From assembly GCA_015179045.1 (NCBI GenBank), contig WHUZ01000124.1, positions 1 through 64,000 of the forward strand: a DNA stretch of 64,000 nt, written 5' to 3'. The notes under the pieces were generated by a model that had not been told where the DNA came from, searched no databases, and worked only from the letters and a program-made list of their open reading frames with translations. Below are positions 23,416-35,700 of the stretch, piece after piece; the first letter of the stretch is position 1, and each line of letters starts with the position of its first letter. The stretch comes from Kalaharituber pfeilii (lineage: Eukaryota; Ascomycota; Pezizomycetes; Pezizales; Pezizaceae). The position numbers were made by a program, and so were the translations under genes.

Positions 23416-26400
23416 ATGACTGCGTCTGTTCAGCAGCCGATACCTTCGACCTCCCCAACTTCATCCACGACGGCATACACCACCCTAGAGTCACTACTGC
23501 TATTCCACAACCTCTCGACACACGGGGCGCATCCATCAAGCTTCTCGGTCATCTCCAATCTACTTGTCAAAAACCCGCTAGTCCGCGAATCCGAAAGCTT
23601 TGACCGTGGGAGACTGTCACCGGATGCTTTAAGGGAGTTCTATCTCTACCTGCTACGACGGGAGGAGGCCAATGGCACCAACAATGGGATTGGGAGTAAG
23701 AACGCCCCACTTGGGAATGCGGGTACCAACGGTGCTGGTAATGATGAAGGGGTGGATGTCGCACAATTCACGAGGCAAATGAAGGAAAGGTTCTATGCTG
23801 AGTACAGAGAGTACATGCGCAGGTTGATCAAGGCTGATGAGGATCGGTTTGCAAAGCTTGGGGAGGAAATCAAAGAGATTGAGTCTGGGAATTGGGACGA
23901 CAGGTTGATTATGAATGTACCGGGCGTCACTGGAGACTGGACGAAGCAGCGACCTACTCAGCCAGTGTCAGCTTCACCGATCGCCAAACCAGCCGCAGTT
24001 CAAACCAACGCAGGCACGGTGCAACCAGTCGCGATTCCACCGGTGGAGGCGGAATCGACTGCCGCCCCGGAAATAACTGGCAAGCCCGCCATTTCGCCTG
24101 CTCAAACAACTCCCGCTGCACCCAGTATTGCAGAGGAAGTGAGGTCGACCTCAGAACCCCCCGCGCCCCTTCCACCTCCCCCTTCGTTGCAACAGCCGCA
24201 GCCATCCCCATCTCCTGAGCCTCCAGTGCAGCAATTGCCGCAGTCACCTGTACCTGTATCACCCGCGCAGCCAAGTCTGTCGATACAGGCAAGTTCACAG
24301 CAGCCTGCCCTCACCGTGCCAATTCAACAACCATCGCAACATCCAATGAGCCCGACTCAGACTATGGCATCCAGGGCTCCGACACCTCAAACTGCAGAAC
24401 CCGTTCGGGCCCAAGCTCAAGCCTCTCCACAGCGTATGACCCCCTCCCAGCCATCTACTCCACTACGGCAGCAATACCCCACCAGCGCTCCTCCATACTC
24501 TCCTATTACTCCAGGCGAACAATCTCCTCCGACTCCCGCTCACAGCTTCCCCACACCTACCTTTCCACAATTTCAAACGCCAGTACAACAGCGGCAAACA
24601 CTTCCTCCACCGGTTCCTCATCCTCAATCACCATACAACAGAATGGGAAGCTATTCACAAGCCCATGGACATCCGATACCATCTCCTGGCGCAGGTCTGC
24701 CTTCACAATATCAGCAAGGTCTGCCACAGATTGTTCCTAGAACGCAAGGACAAGAACTACTCAGGATGCAGCAATACCAGCAACAAGCGCATTCACCGCA
24801 AGAGAACATTCCGGCTCCAGCACCCTCACCTTCGCAGAGTACTTCCGCGGTTGCACAATCCCCACCGAGGACATCAGCTCCTTCCCAGAGTCCCCTGGTT
24901 GCAGTACTACAGCCATCACAAGCGAATATACCCCAACAGCAACGACAGGATCAACTGGAGATAGAGCAGCCAGTTCAGGCGCAAGTCCAACAGCAGCAGC
25001 AGCCTCAACCACAACAATTACCAGAACCACAACTCCAGCAGCCACCAAAACTCCTACAGCAACTGCTATCTCACCCGCAAGAGCCTCCGACGCCGCAACC
25101 CCAGAATCTGGGACCCCCAGCAGCTGCAATACCTCCCAAATCCCCACCGAGACCTCGGCCTCCACCAATCAAGACAGGGCCACCTCCTACCGCTACACTA
25201 CCTATCATCGAACAAAGACCCGCAGCATTTCAAGCTTCAGCTCCAGTCTCAGCTCCAGCTCCAGCTCCTTCCCTTCATGTACAGGTTCACAAAGCAAAGA
25301 CGCCACCGGCTCCACTGAAAGAAAAGTCACCTGGTACAAAACCGGAAAGTCCAAATCGTCCTGGGTCACCTATACAACCGGGCCCAGACGAAATCTCCCC
25401 CATAAGCACGCCAGCGTCATCACCATCCCCGCCAGATGTCTCGGAACTTGAAGGTGCCAAAGGGAAGAAACGGTCATTGGATGAAAAAGATGAGAACGAA
25501 GCTACGCCTGTGCCTGAGAAGGAGTCAGAGCTTCAATTTGATAATGAGGAGTTTGACGGGCCAGTTGCAAAACGTAGAAAATCGGTAGCTCCTTCACCGA
25601 CTATTGCAGAGTCTCCGTCGGCTGTAGCGAGAACGCCGACGCCTTCACCAACAACGACGCCGACACCGACACCGACACCAAAAACAAGGACTATGTCAGT
25701 CACAGCATCTGCGGCCGATAGGACTGCTGCTGCTCGGGCTGCGTCCGCGGCTAAACGGGCTGCGGCTGCCAAAAAGGGTGGTAGAGGTGGAAGGGTTAGT
25801 ATTGTTGGTGTCACACCTAAGGCTGTTGCGCTCAATGAGGAACCGGACGTTAAGATGGAGCGGGAGTCGGACGGGGAGATGATGGATGAGGATACAGAGT
25901 CGAAAGTGGACGGGGCGACGGAGGAAGTTGAGGAGGAGGTTGCGGACAAGAGGGTTGTTCCACGACGTAGGCCTGGGAAGAAAAGGCGAGGGTTTACAGG
26001 GAGACGGAGGCAAAGTGGAAGGAAAAGTTTGGTGCAGCAGGAGGATGAGGATAAGGATGAGACAGTTGATGAGGATGCAAGTGCGGTTGAGTCGGAAGTA
26101 ACTGGTCCGCCGCAGGCGGACAGGGAGGAAGAGGTGTCTGATATGGATATAGACGCTACACCGACGCCAAAAGGACGTGGATACACGAAGCGGAAGCGTC
26201 AGGAATCTACACCACCGCCAGAGGAACGGCCCACTCCTGTGACAACAGCTTCGCCAAAGCTATCCACATCGACTCCGCTGGCGCCCCCACCCCCTCCATT
26301 GCAGCAGACAAAATCGGATGCGTCCTCAAGCACATCGGGTCTATCAAATATTGTCGCACCCTCACCATCACCTGTATTTCAGCCTCCAAAGCCTTTATCT

Positions 26401-27516
26401 ACTGTTGGTCAGCAGGTACAGGTCATTGCGACAAAGAAGTTCCAGCAGCTCAGTGCGCCATTGCTACATAACATCTCTGCACACCGCTTTGCAAATCTGT
26501 TTATGACGCCGGTAGGGGAGAAGGTAGCACCTGGATACAGCAGGTTGGTGTTCAGACCGATGGACTTGAAGAGTAAGTAATTTTTTCTTTCATTTGAATT
26601 TTATTACCTTGATGTTAACATGTTACTAGCAATCCGAGCTGCAATAAAAAATGGCGCTGCGGCAGTCAATCACCTCACCCAGGCCAGCAATGCCAATGCC
26701 AGCACTGGTGGCGGCAACGCTGACCCTCCCACAACGCCCAGCACACCCTCCTCCGCGACCTTCAATACCCCAGGCCAAGGCTACTCATCTCACCCAGCAA
26801 CAACGCTCATCACCCCCCCACGCGGCATTGTTAACTCTGCACAGCTTGAGAAAGAGCTCTTTAGGATGTTTGCAAATGCGGTTATGTACAACAAGAGTAA
26901 TACCGAGATAGTCAAGGAGACGGTAGAAATGGGGAAGGAGGTTGAGAGGTGGGTAGCGGAATTTAGGAGTGCGGAGAGGGTCGGTGGGGAGAGGGCGCGG
27001 GCTGGAGGAAGTACGGCGGGGAGTGTGTCTGGGTGGAGGGGAGGGGGAAGACAGAGTGGGATTGGGGTAGGGAAGGAGGGGATAGGCAGGTCGAGGAAGA
27101 GTAGAGGAGGCGCAGAGGAGCAGGAGAAGGAGAAGGAAAAGCCGAAACGGAGGCAGAAGGAGGTTCAGAAAGAAGAAGTGGAGGCGGAAGCGGAGGCAGA
27201 ACAGGAGGAGGGGAGTGAGAAGGCGGAGGAGGAAAGGGATGAAGTTGAGGAAGAGGCCGAAGGTGACGGTGAAGAAGGTGGTGCAGATGGAGGCGAAGAG
27301 GAGGGTGACGGGGAAGAGGGGGAGAGTAATCCCGATACAAACGCTGAGGAGGCCGAGGAGGAAGAAGGTGATGGCGAGGACGGAGACGGGCAGAGCGTTG
27401 CCAGCAGTAGTGTGGCCGGTACTGCGGAGCAAGGCGTAGGGCATCAACGAGGCGGTGGAGGGAGACGGGGTGGACGGGGAGGTAGGAGAGGCAGGGGAGG
27501 CAGGAGGAGGAGGTAG
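23416..27516 (+). CDS. BRD8/Bdc1-like bromodomain protein (NuA4 histone acetyltransferase class)
   Basis: Fungal BRD8-type proteins (Bdc1 in fission yeast) are accessory subunits of the NuA4 acetyltransferase that read acetylated histones. Two exons, 23416-26572 and 26630-27516, join at phase 1 (GTAAGT, TTACTAG) to give 1347 residues. The N-terminus carries the family block AYTTLESLLLFHNLSTHG, then GRLSPDALREFYLYLLRREE (about 20-85). Residues 170-650 are Pro/Gln/Ser-rich and likely disordered. Basic and acidic tracts with nuclear-type motifs (VAKRRKS, KKRRGFTGRRRQ, KRKRQ) follow. The bromodomain spans about 1000-1165: LLHNISAHRFANLFMTPVGE, VFRPMDLKTIRAAIK, an inserted Ser/Thr/Pro loop of about 50 residues, then LFRMFANAVMYNKSN, with the acetyl-lysine-binding Asn at about 1140. 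The C-terminus is Glu-rich, then a Gly/Arg tail. The loop inside the bromodomain is longer than usual. Confidence 0.85.
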
Positions 27517-27711
27517 CTGTGCTTCAGACACTTGTAGGTTATAAGTATTAGTACTTTAGCTTTCTTTGTTGCGACAGTTATGTTTAGTTGAGAATTGAGT
27601 AGACTAGAATTTGGGATTCATCTTTGGTTAGGTTAGGTTTGGCATTTTGTTTTTTTTTTCCCCTTCGTTACATAGGTATGTACTTTCTAATTGTGAATGT
27701 GGTTATGCGTT

Positions 27712-27746
<35 letters not shown>

Positions 27747-28533
27747 TCTGTGTTTGTCCTTGTGTACATAGGGCGACGTTTGGTATATACAAAAACAATT
27801 CATTTGGACAAAAAAAGTAACTCTTATTTGTTGGTTTATGAGACTACTAAAGAAAATAAAAATAAAATAAAATAAAAAAGAGTGCGGAGGGTATATGAGA
27901 GCATGGAGATGGAAGGAGAAAAATAATAATAATCAGTGTATTAGGAGGTCTAATCATCGCACGGAGCGTTAATGGTAGCAGATTTGTAACTGTTCTAGGG
28001 GACGCTAGGAAGGGAACGAGATTCTGGCGAGTTGAGTAGTAAACTTGGATGAAGCCGGACGTTTTTTGAGGAGAGCTAGGCATGGTTTGTGAGGAATGTA
28101 GATGGTAGGTAGACAAAGGTGTAGCTGCAAACCGTGGCTGCGCAGTGAGTATGTACGGTACTGGAGTACAGGTATTTACTAGCATCCGGTAGAAAATTAA
28201 TTGGCTGCGGCGCCTCACCGACCACGGGCGTATCTAGGTTCCTGTTGTATACGCTAGATGGCTAGATGCTCACATTTTTATTGGCATAAAGGCAATTTTT
28301 TCTGGTCAATTGTACTAATCGGGAGGATGGGTGAACGTATATAGTTGCTGTTGTTGTTATAGGATGATTGCGTAGGGGACATGGGAGGCAGCAGATATAG
28401 GTACATGTAGGTCATGCTCATCACGGGAGTAGGTGTTCATGGCTGGGCTGGCACCGTGAGCATCGTGTGGTTCTCGGGGAGGTGACATCAATCCAGCTAT
28501 GGAGAACAGCTGCAAGCAGGGTTACGTGATTTA

Positions 28534-28565
<32 letters not shown>

Positions 28566-28769
28566 TAAAAATAAAAATAAAAATAAAATAAATCAGGTAC
28601 ACCTGCTGTGCTGCAGCAACGCTAGTCCGCAACGCGACCGACAAGCATAAGAGCAAGGTGCACGAGACTGCCCCTCACCTCCACTCGCAACCAGCTTGCT
28701 TGTGCACAAGCCTAAACCCCTCCGCCAGCAGACCCGCTCGCCTTGTCCCCTCTGGTCCCAGAAGCACGC
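27517..28769. other. Intergenic gap with T- and A-rich tracts
   Basis: This holds the 3' flank of the bromodomain gene and the promoter of the gamma-tubulin complex gene. It has a T23 run then a GT repeat (about 27711-27745), and a diverged micro-retroposon with a long (AAAAAT)n tail at 28493-28592 (separate entry). No gene is seen. Confidence 0.6.
28493..28592 (+). repeat. Diverged copy of the micro-retroposon with AT-rich tail
   Basis: The body CTATGGAGAACAGCTGCAAG, continuing CAGGGTTACGTGA, aligns to the copy at 52084 with differences that are mostly C/T and G/A. It is followed by about 60 bases of A-rich tail of the form (A4-6)T. No convincing target duplication remains, so it is older or altered. 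The assignment to the family is by body similarity and tail position. Confidence 0.55.
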
Positions 28770-31700
28770 ATGGCTTCTACACCTGCCGTTATCAAGCAGC
28801 TTCTCGAGCAGCTTATTGTCTCGGTGACAGGGATCACCGCCGAGGTATGAGCCCCTCCTATCAGGTACTTCAAGAGAGGATACAATACAATGGGGCAAGG
28901 AAACGCAGGCCCGCAAAACTGGATGATACCTAACTGATGCTCGTTCCTAGGAAGACCCTCACAACTTTCAGCTATGCCGCGTAAAACCCCTCTCTACACC
29001 CCTCCCCGCACAATCGCAGCTTTGAACTCTTTTGGAATTGAAGAATTCAGTCAAGATTGCGGGAGTGCAGTTGCCGGTTGTGAACTGGAGTGACTAAGCA
29101 GCAGATTCGAATGGGCAACAGGACTTTGCGATACGGAATGTGAAAACTCATACATATGTTGATACGAATCCATTTGAAGTCAACAGAAGACTAGCTGGGT
29201 AGGCGAAATCTCCAAGATTTTACTCCACTCATTCTCTGAAACTTACGATTCTTTGTAACTACCGCTAATTTGCATCATAGCATAGAGGAACGCTTTCGCA
29301 TAGTCTGCAAAGACGCTGTAGCAGATGCCCTGCACTCACGGTTGGAAGAGCTGAAGTCGCTCAACTTCAAGGCGAGTTCATTCGATGCGTCATTTTTCAC
29401 CTAACGTTACATGTCGATCTAATGCTGAACCGGACTTTGTGTGCCTTCTAGTGGAGCGCAGAGATTCTTGACTTAATCCTCCATCTCTCATGGAAGTCCA
29501 TCGACAATGCTCGACTAAGTGACCTCGGGAAGCTTAAATTACCTGAGCCTCCGAAGGAGCTGAATTGGGCTGATATTGTCGGTGATGAGCCACTCGAAGG
29601 AGGGGAGATATGGAATGAGTTTGATTATGGCCCTGACGGGGACATCAGTTCGCCTGATGCAGGGTCAGAAACTGAAAAAGATGACGACCAGGAGATGGCA
29701 AAGGTTACACAGCGAAAAAGGAAAATTGTAGGTTTTCCATAATCTGCCGCAGGAAAAAAACTGAATCAAGTAATCTCTAATAATTTGCGTTTCAGGAAGA
29801 AGAAATTGAAGAGCCGTATAAAGTTCCATTTGAGTTGGTTACCCTTTCGGTTGATCGGGGTCATCTTCAAATCTTGAAAGGCGCACAATACTGGCATGTT
29901 CCCGAAAGGGTTTCTCCCGAACATGTTGATTCTTCATTGAGCTTAGATGCAGGCAGGTACCTGAAATCGCAAACCGTCGAATAGTTCTACTAACTTTTGC
30001 TCCTCCTTCCCCAAACTAGTGAGCCAGCTCTGGCTTGTCTCAGAACTTCACGCTATCCGAGAGACTCTCTTCATGCTGGGTGGCGCTCCATGCAATCTCT
30101 ACGAAGTGGGCAGAAGAACTCTAGCGCAAGGGAAAGACTCTGCACTTGTGTGGATCGATGACCACAAACTCAAGAAGAAATATGCGTTACGTCATGCTTC
30201 GAGGGAGGGATTCATCTCCGCACTGCGTTGGTTTGCGGAAAGAGGCACGGCAATAAATCGGATACGGGAGTTTTTGAAACGGAAGGAGGAGATGCCGACG
30301 AAGCAGTCGTTTTTGGCGGCACTCACGGATAGTCTGGCTGCACTGGACCAAATTATTGTGCGACATGAGTCAACGTATGTAGTGAATGGTATGTGGAATG
30401 GCTTCCAATCGTCTTAAAGCATTACGAGATGCTAACTATAATTCGGGGCAATAGGCGAGGATCATGTCGTATCCCTCCTGCAGCTCCAACAATCCCTCGA
30501 ATCCGAACTCCGCCCATATTTAGCCCTCTCCACCATTGTCACCTCCCTCTCCAAATCTACTGTCAAGCACTCCTCGGACCACCTCGACCATCTTTTCACT
30601 GAAACCTGCCTTCTACAAAGCATAGGTGACATTAAATCCTTCGAATTCATTGCCAAGATTTTTTTCCAATGTCTCCAGACGTATCTGCGGCCGATCCGTG
30701 AATGGATGGAGTTTGGAGAGTTGTCGATGCACGATACGTCTTTTTTTGTGAAGAAGCAGGCAAGCGAGGAGGATGACGAAAGCGGGGAAAGTAATCTGGG
30801 CTCTCTGTGGCATAAGCAGTATACACTGCTGAAGGACGCTCAGGGGAAAGTGATGGCACCAGGGTTTGTGTCTTCTGCAGCACCAACGATTTTGACGACT
30901 GGGAAATCTGTAATCTTCCTCAAGCATCTGATCAATTACGAGCCTCACCAATCCGTCGCCCAGGATTCCGCCCACTCGCAGCTGAACTTCGACACGCTAT
31001 ACCCCGGCGGCAAAATAGACATATCGAGCCTCGCGAGTCTCGCACCGTTTGACGAGCTCTTTTCGTTAGCGTTCTTGGCGTGGACAAGAGAAATGCATCA
31101 TTCGGTGTCGGCGAAGCTGAGAGATGTCCTATTCACAAAATGTGGCCTGTGGAAGACTTTGAAGGCGCTGGAGCATGTTTATTTTGGGGCTGACGGGGCG
31201 CAATTGGGGAGTTTGGCTGTGGTGATATTCGAGAAACTGGATAAAGGTCCTCTAAGTCTTGTCAACGATTCAGCGAAAGCGGGTGCAGGTGGCGATAGAG
31301 GGAATGATAACAATCTATGGAATGACAGATTCGTGCTCACGGAGCTAGTGCAAAGCGTATTTGGCGTATGGGACTTTGTGGACGCGAAGAGACTTGGTGT
31401 GCGCAGAGTCGCGTTATCAAAAAAGATGGCTGGGGGCCCCAGGTCTGTCCGGATGTTGGCGGGGATAGCGATCGAGTATGCACTGCCGTGGCCGATTTTG
31501 AATATTCTACACCCGGGCTCGATCGAGGTGTACAAGGCGGTGTTTACCCTACTCCTCCAGCTGCGTAGGGGTAAGTATGTGCTTGAGAAGTTGCAATTGA
31601 AAGATCTACGAGGGCCAGCTAGGGAGGGGTTCAGGTACAGAAGGGAGAATGGTGGGTATATTGGGAAGACATGCCTGCAGCTGAGACACAAATTGCTGTG

Positions 31701-32727
31701 GTTTGTGAATGCTGTAACAACGTACGTGACGTATCATGTGCTGAAGCCGCGGTCAGAGGGGATGGCGAAGGAGATACAGAAGGCAGGGGATGTGGATGAA
31801 ATGGTGGGGATTCATGAGAAGTTTGTAGAGGAGGTGAGGGAGGAGGCGTTATTGGGGGTAAAGGTGAGAAATTACGCTACCCTTAAACATATAGCTAAAA
31901 CCTTCAGGATAAAAAAAATTGACTCGAGCTCTTGTTTGTTCTAGCTCACCTCTCTCCACGACGCCATCCTCAATATCCTGGACCACTCTGTCAGCTTCTC
32001 AGACTGGTACACCCAATACCGGGCCTTTGCAGTCCTCAGCGCCTCCACCTCCACACCCTTTCGCCGGTACCCCAACGACTCTCACGACCTAGACGACGAT
32101 TGGGGGGGCGGCGTGTCACTTTTTGGCGGGCCCGCACCGCGAATACTGACACCGTCGCCGCCGCCGCCGCCCCCGCCCCCCATGTCGACATTTAGGAGCC
32201 GAAGGCGGAGGAGGCGGGAGACTGGCTTTGGTGGTGGCGCCGCCGGGGCAGCAGGGATGGTAGCGGTGATGGCGTCAGACGAGTCAACTTCGGACTTGGA
32301 TTCGGAGGTCGAGGTGGATATTGACTTGACGGTCCCTGACGACCCCGACGACGATTTGGGTAAAGACATGGATTCGGACGTCGATATGGACCGGGATGAT
32401 GGCGAGGTGGCTACAACGGCAGAGGTAGAGAGCCTGGAGGCAGCGTATGGAAGGTTTAGGAAGGAACTGGAGAGGATTGCGGAAGGGGTTGAGGTCGAGC
32501 TTGGGTTGTTGAGGAATGCCTTGAGGGGGGTCAGTAGGGCAGGGGTGATGCCGCATTTGGAGGTACTGGCGGAGGGGCTGGAGGGTGGGGGTGGTGGGTG
32601 GGGAGGAATAGGGGGAGGAGGGTGGGGGGGATGGGGAGGCGGATTTGGTGGGTTCGAAGGAGGATTTGGTGGGTTTGGGGGAATGGGAGAGATTGGATGG
32701 GGAGGGGGTGATGAGGTGGAGGTGTGA
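28770..32727 (+). CDS. Gamma-tubulin complex component, GCP5/Mod21-like (Spc97/Spc98 family)
   Basis: GCP5-class proteins are non-core subunits of the gamma-tubulin ring complex, which nucleates microtubules at spindle pole bodies. Nine exons are proposed: 28770-28844, 28951-28980, 29122-29198, 29281-29371, 29452-29727, 29796-29956, 30024-30388, 30455-31863 and 31945-32727, giving 1088 residues. The N-terminal GCP5-Mod21 region reads VDTNPFEVNRRLAGIEERFR and PPKELNWADIVGDEPLEGGE. The Spc97/98 N-terminal block starts at VSQLWLVSELHAIRETLFML; the C-terminal gamma-tubulin-binding half includes LQLRRGKYVLEKL and LRHKLLWFVNAVTTYVTYHV, then LTSLHDAILNILDHSVSFSD. Intron 4 needs a GC-AG boundary (AAG|GCGAGT). 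The junction after exon 6 is ambiguous: GT donor 29957 with acceptor 30023, or GC donor 29953 with acceptor 30019; length is the same. The last 50 residues are an odd Gly/Trp/Phe tail. Confidence 0.87.
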
Positions 32728-35700
32728 GTTGTGTTGGGGATGCAAATTATATTCTGTCGTTTAAAAATAAAGGGTGCAATTATTTTGCTTGCGTGGATAA
32801 ACTTTCTGTTACCTTCATACACAAAAACGCTTTTGACGCCATGCTATTTTTGCATAGAAAGCTTCCGTACGCTTGTAGGTAGTTTGCAAGTTCCGAGGGT
32901 TGCTTTTTGCACTCACATTTGTGGTAATTAGCGAACAGAGCTTTAGATTTTTTAAATTTTTATTGGCAACACAATTGCCAATTTTTATATTGGTAACGGA
33001 GTGAACTATAAGTTGGACCAAAATGAGAGTAGCAGAAATTCGAAATTGAGAGTATAGAATTTGTTCCTACACCTCTCCATCGGGACTAATATAGTTACAA
33101 CATAACAAACCCCACCGCCTCCTCCCCACATCCCCTCCCACCTCCTCCAACAGTCACTTTAACACTATAGACCACATCCTCTGAAGCTTGGCCTCAACTT
33201 CCATAGCATAGAAATTTTGGAGTTGTTAGATCGATTTGTTGCAAATATATTTGCACGATTGTTTGTTTGGTTTTGAGCAAGCGAGTACAAAGTAAAGGGG
33301 AGTGAGTGGAATAGGTTGGGGAGATTTGAAGGTTTTGTTTTTATGAGATATGTATGGATGAGGCTGGCGTTGGGGTGGTAGAAGAGGGGGTGTGGATGGA
33401 GGGGGAGAGTGTGATTGTAGGTTTGTGGATGTGTGTCTTTTGTGGTGGGGGTATGATAGAGATGATGGATGGGGAGGGGGATGGGGAGCGGAGTGGAGTG
33501 ATTGAGGTTCGTGGAAGGTGGATACTGGTGGAGGACTGGTTTGTAGGGTTGCAGCTAGCTAGATATGAATGCATTAAGGGTGGTTACCATCTCTGTCACC
33601 AGGAGGCAGGGGGGGACCATTTACTATCCCGGTTCAGGGTAATGGTCGCACTCGTCCACGGTGCTGTCTGGGTGGTCTCAGAACCACAGCCGCGGTAGCC
33701 GTCGTACCCCATTGGCAAGGCCATAGCCTGGTAAGTTGTACAGAACTACCCCCCCTTCCGGAACGTGACGGTAATGGTTGGTTTCCTTTCGCTGGCAATA
33801 TACTGGCGAGGACAATATAATAGTAAATTCCGATTCAGCGACATGTTCTCGTACCCAGACGGGGGGTGTACTGGGTGCTGCAGAGACCCAGTGCCGAAAA
33901 TAATAGTGAACAGGATCCCAAGAGGTTTGAATGTTCGGGACGAAAGCTGTGGAGACGATGAACTATCCTGTAGCAAGAATGTTCACAGTATGTGGGAATC
34001 ACTCTTTTGTATTAGTAGCTAGTTCTAGGATGTCGTGGCATATTTGTGGGATATACTCGGGTGTTGTGCAGACAGCGGAGGAAGAAAGCAGCAAAAGCAT
34101 CCTTACCATTTTTTCTTTGGGAAGAGCATCCCAGTTGTATAGCAAACTTTTTTTGGGTAAATAGATGAGTATGATTCCCCACTATGACACAACCCACCCC
34201 TCCGCCACAACCTCCTTCCACACTTCACCTCCGAATCCGAATCATCGCAGTACCGCAGCCGCAGTATCGATATCCCACTACCTCCATCGCTGCATGCACC
34301 AAACTATCAAAACTCCACCCACCATTTTCCTCACTGAGCCACCCTTATATTCCGGCTAGTAAATAAGGGCACAAAGCTGCGAACTACGGAATATACAATG
34401 TCTTTTACCACCCCTTGACCTCCCTTGTAGCTCATCACTTCTTCCCAGCAACACCACCCTTGCGAATCATGTCGAGGAGGTGGTATGTGCATTGTCGAAC
34501 TATAGGAGAAGACAGTTCCAACGCAGGAATGGGTGAAGTTGGGAAGGGAGGTCTATGCAGTGATGGAAAGGTATATGGTGCCACTGCTCGTAAGTGACTG
34601 GGTGGATGTGGGAGTTGTGGTGGGGATGTGAGGTGTGCATTTGGGTCACGGTGGTATAGGTAGGTGTGAATGAGCTTTTTTAAAGCTTGCTTTGTTGGGG
34701 ACGTCAAGGACGTCACTGAAGGGCTATCTAGGTGTAGCAAAGAGGAACAAAGGGAGATATTGACGATTTCAGGGGAGGGCTGGTGATGGGGGGTGGATTC
34801 AGGGAGTGGGGCAGAGAGGATTGGATTGAAGGAGTTGGCAAAGGTATGAGGAAATTGGCGAGAAGAGACGGTGGGTGGGGTATGTATTTTGTGTATACAT
34901 AGCGAATGTGGTCTTGATGACTGGGACAAACGGACATCATCAGCAACGGCATCTACATCTTCCTACTGCACAACGGACACTGATCCGGTTCAAGGTCACT
35001 GGAGTATACCCCATTTCCTATTCCTCCACTGCTCTTCTCCTTCCCTTTCTCCATCTCTTTGCATTATTAACCTAGTACACAGCCTGGATGCACCCTCTCA
35101 TCCGTTATTGCTGTCACCCTAGCTGTCGCATGCTGGACTACCCCGAGGATAAAACTATCTTTGGATGCAAAACTGTCTGCAGAAATTGCAACGGTCACTA
35201 TATAATGTTGCAGTGGAAAGGGCAGCCAAAAAGACAAAGAGGCCAGAGTCGCAGAGGGTGGCATTTTCAGATATGTGGTGCGCTGCAGCGTTGGGATCGA
35301 GGAGGTGAAGGTAGAGAAAATAGGGCTGGAGGGGTAGGTAGGGGGGCTGGGTTAGTGGGTGGTGATGCTTACTTAGAATGCAGAGTGATATCGTGTGTCT
35401 TCCACAGGCCAGTACGGTTATCGGGATTAAACAAGGCTACAAGCAGAAAAGCGAGCACTGGATAATTACCCTGAATGGATTACTGAATCCAGTTTAACTT
35501 AGAATTAGAAATGCAAGAAGATATCAATTAACAAAATAAAAGAAAAGAGAAAAAAGGTAATAGGAAGTATATGAAAGCCACCAAGTCAGAAATTTAGAAG
35601 TTTAAAGAAGACAGGGAAGCATTAACCCTGGACATAGCCGCTCCGCTTGGAGCCAAATCCGCTTCGATATACGGTGGTATTACGAGCTGGTAACTTGGGT

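Noticed and set aside
25533..27531. Minus-strand open frames of 217 and 248 residues
   Set aside because: They are shadows of the acidic/basic low-complexity C-terminal half of the bromodomain protein.
32082..32822. Minus-strand Pro/Ser-rich open frame of 246 residues
   Set aside because: It is antisense to the last exon of the gamma-tubulin complex gene, whose frame and domain content are clear.
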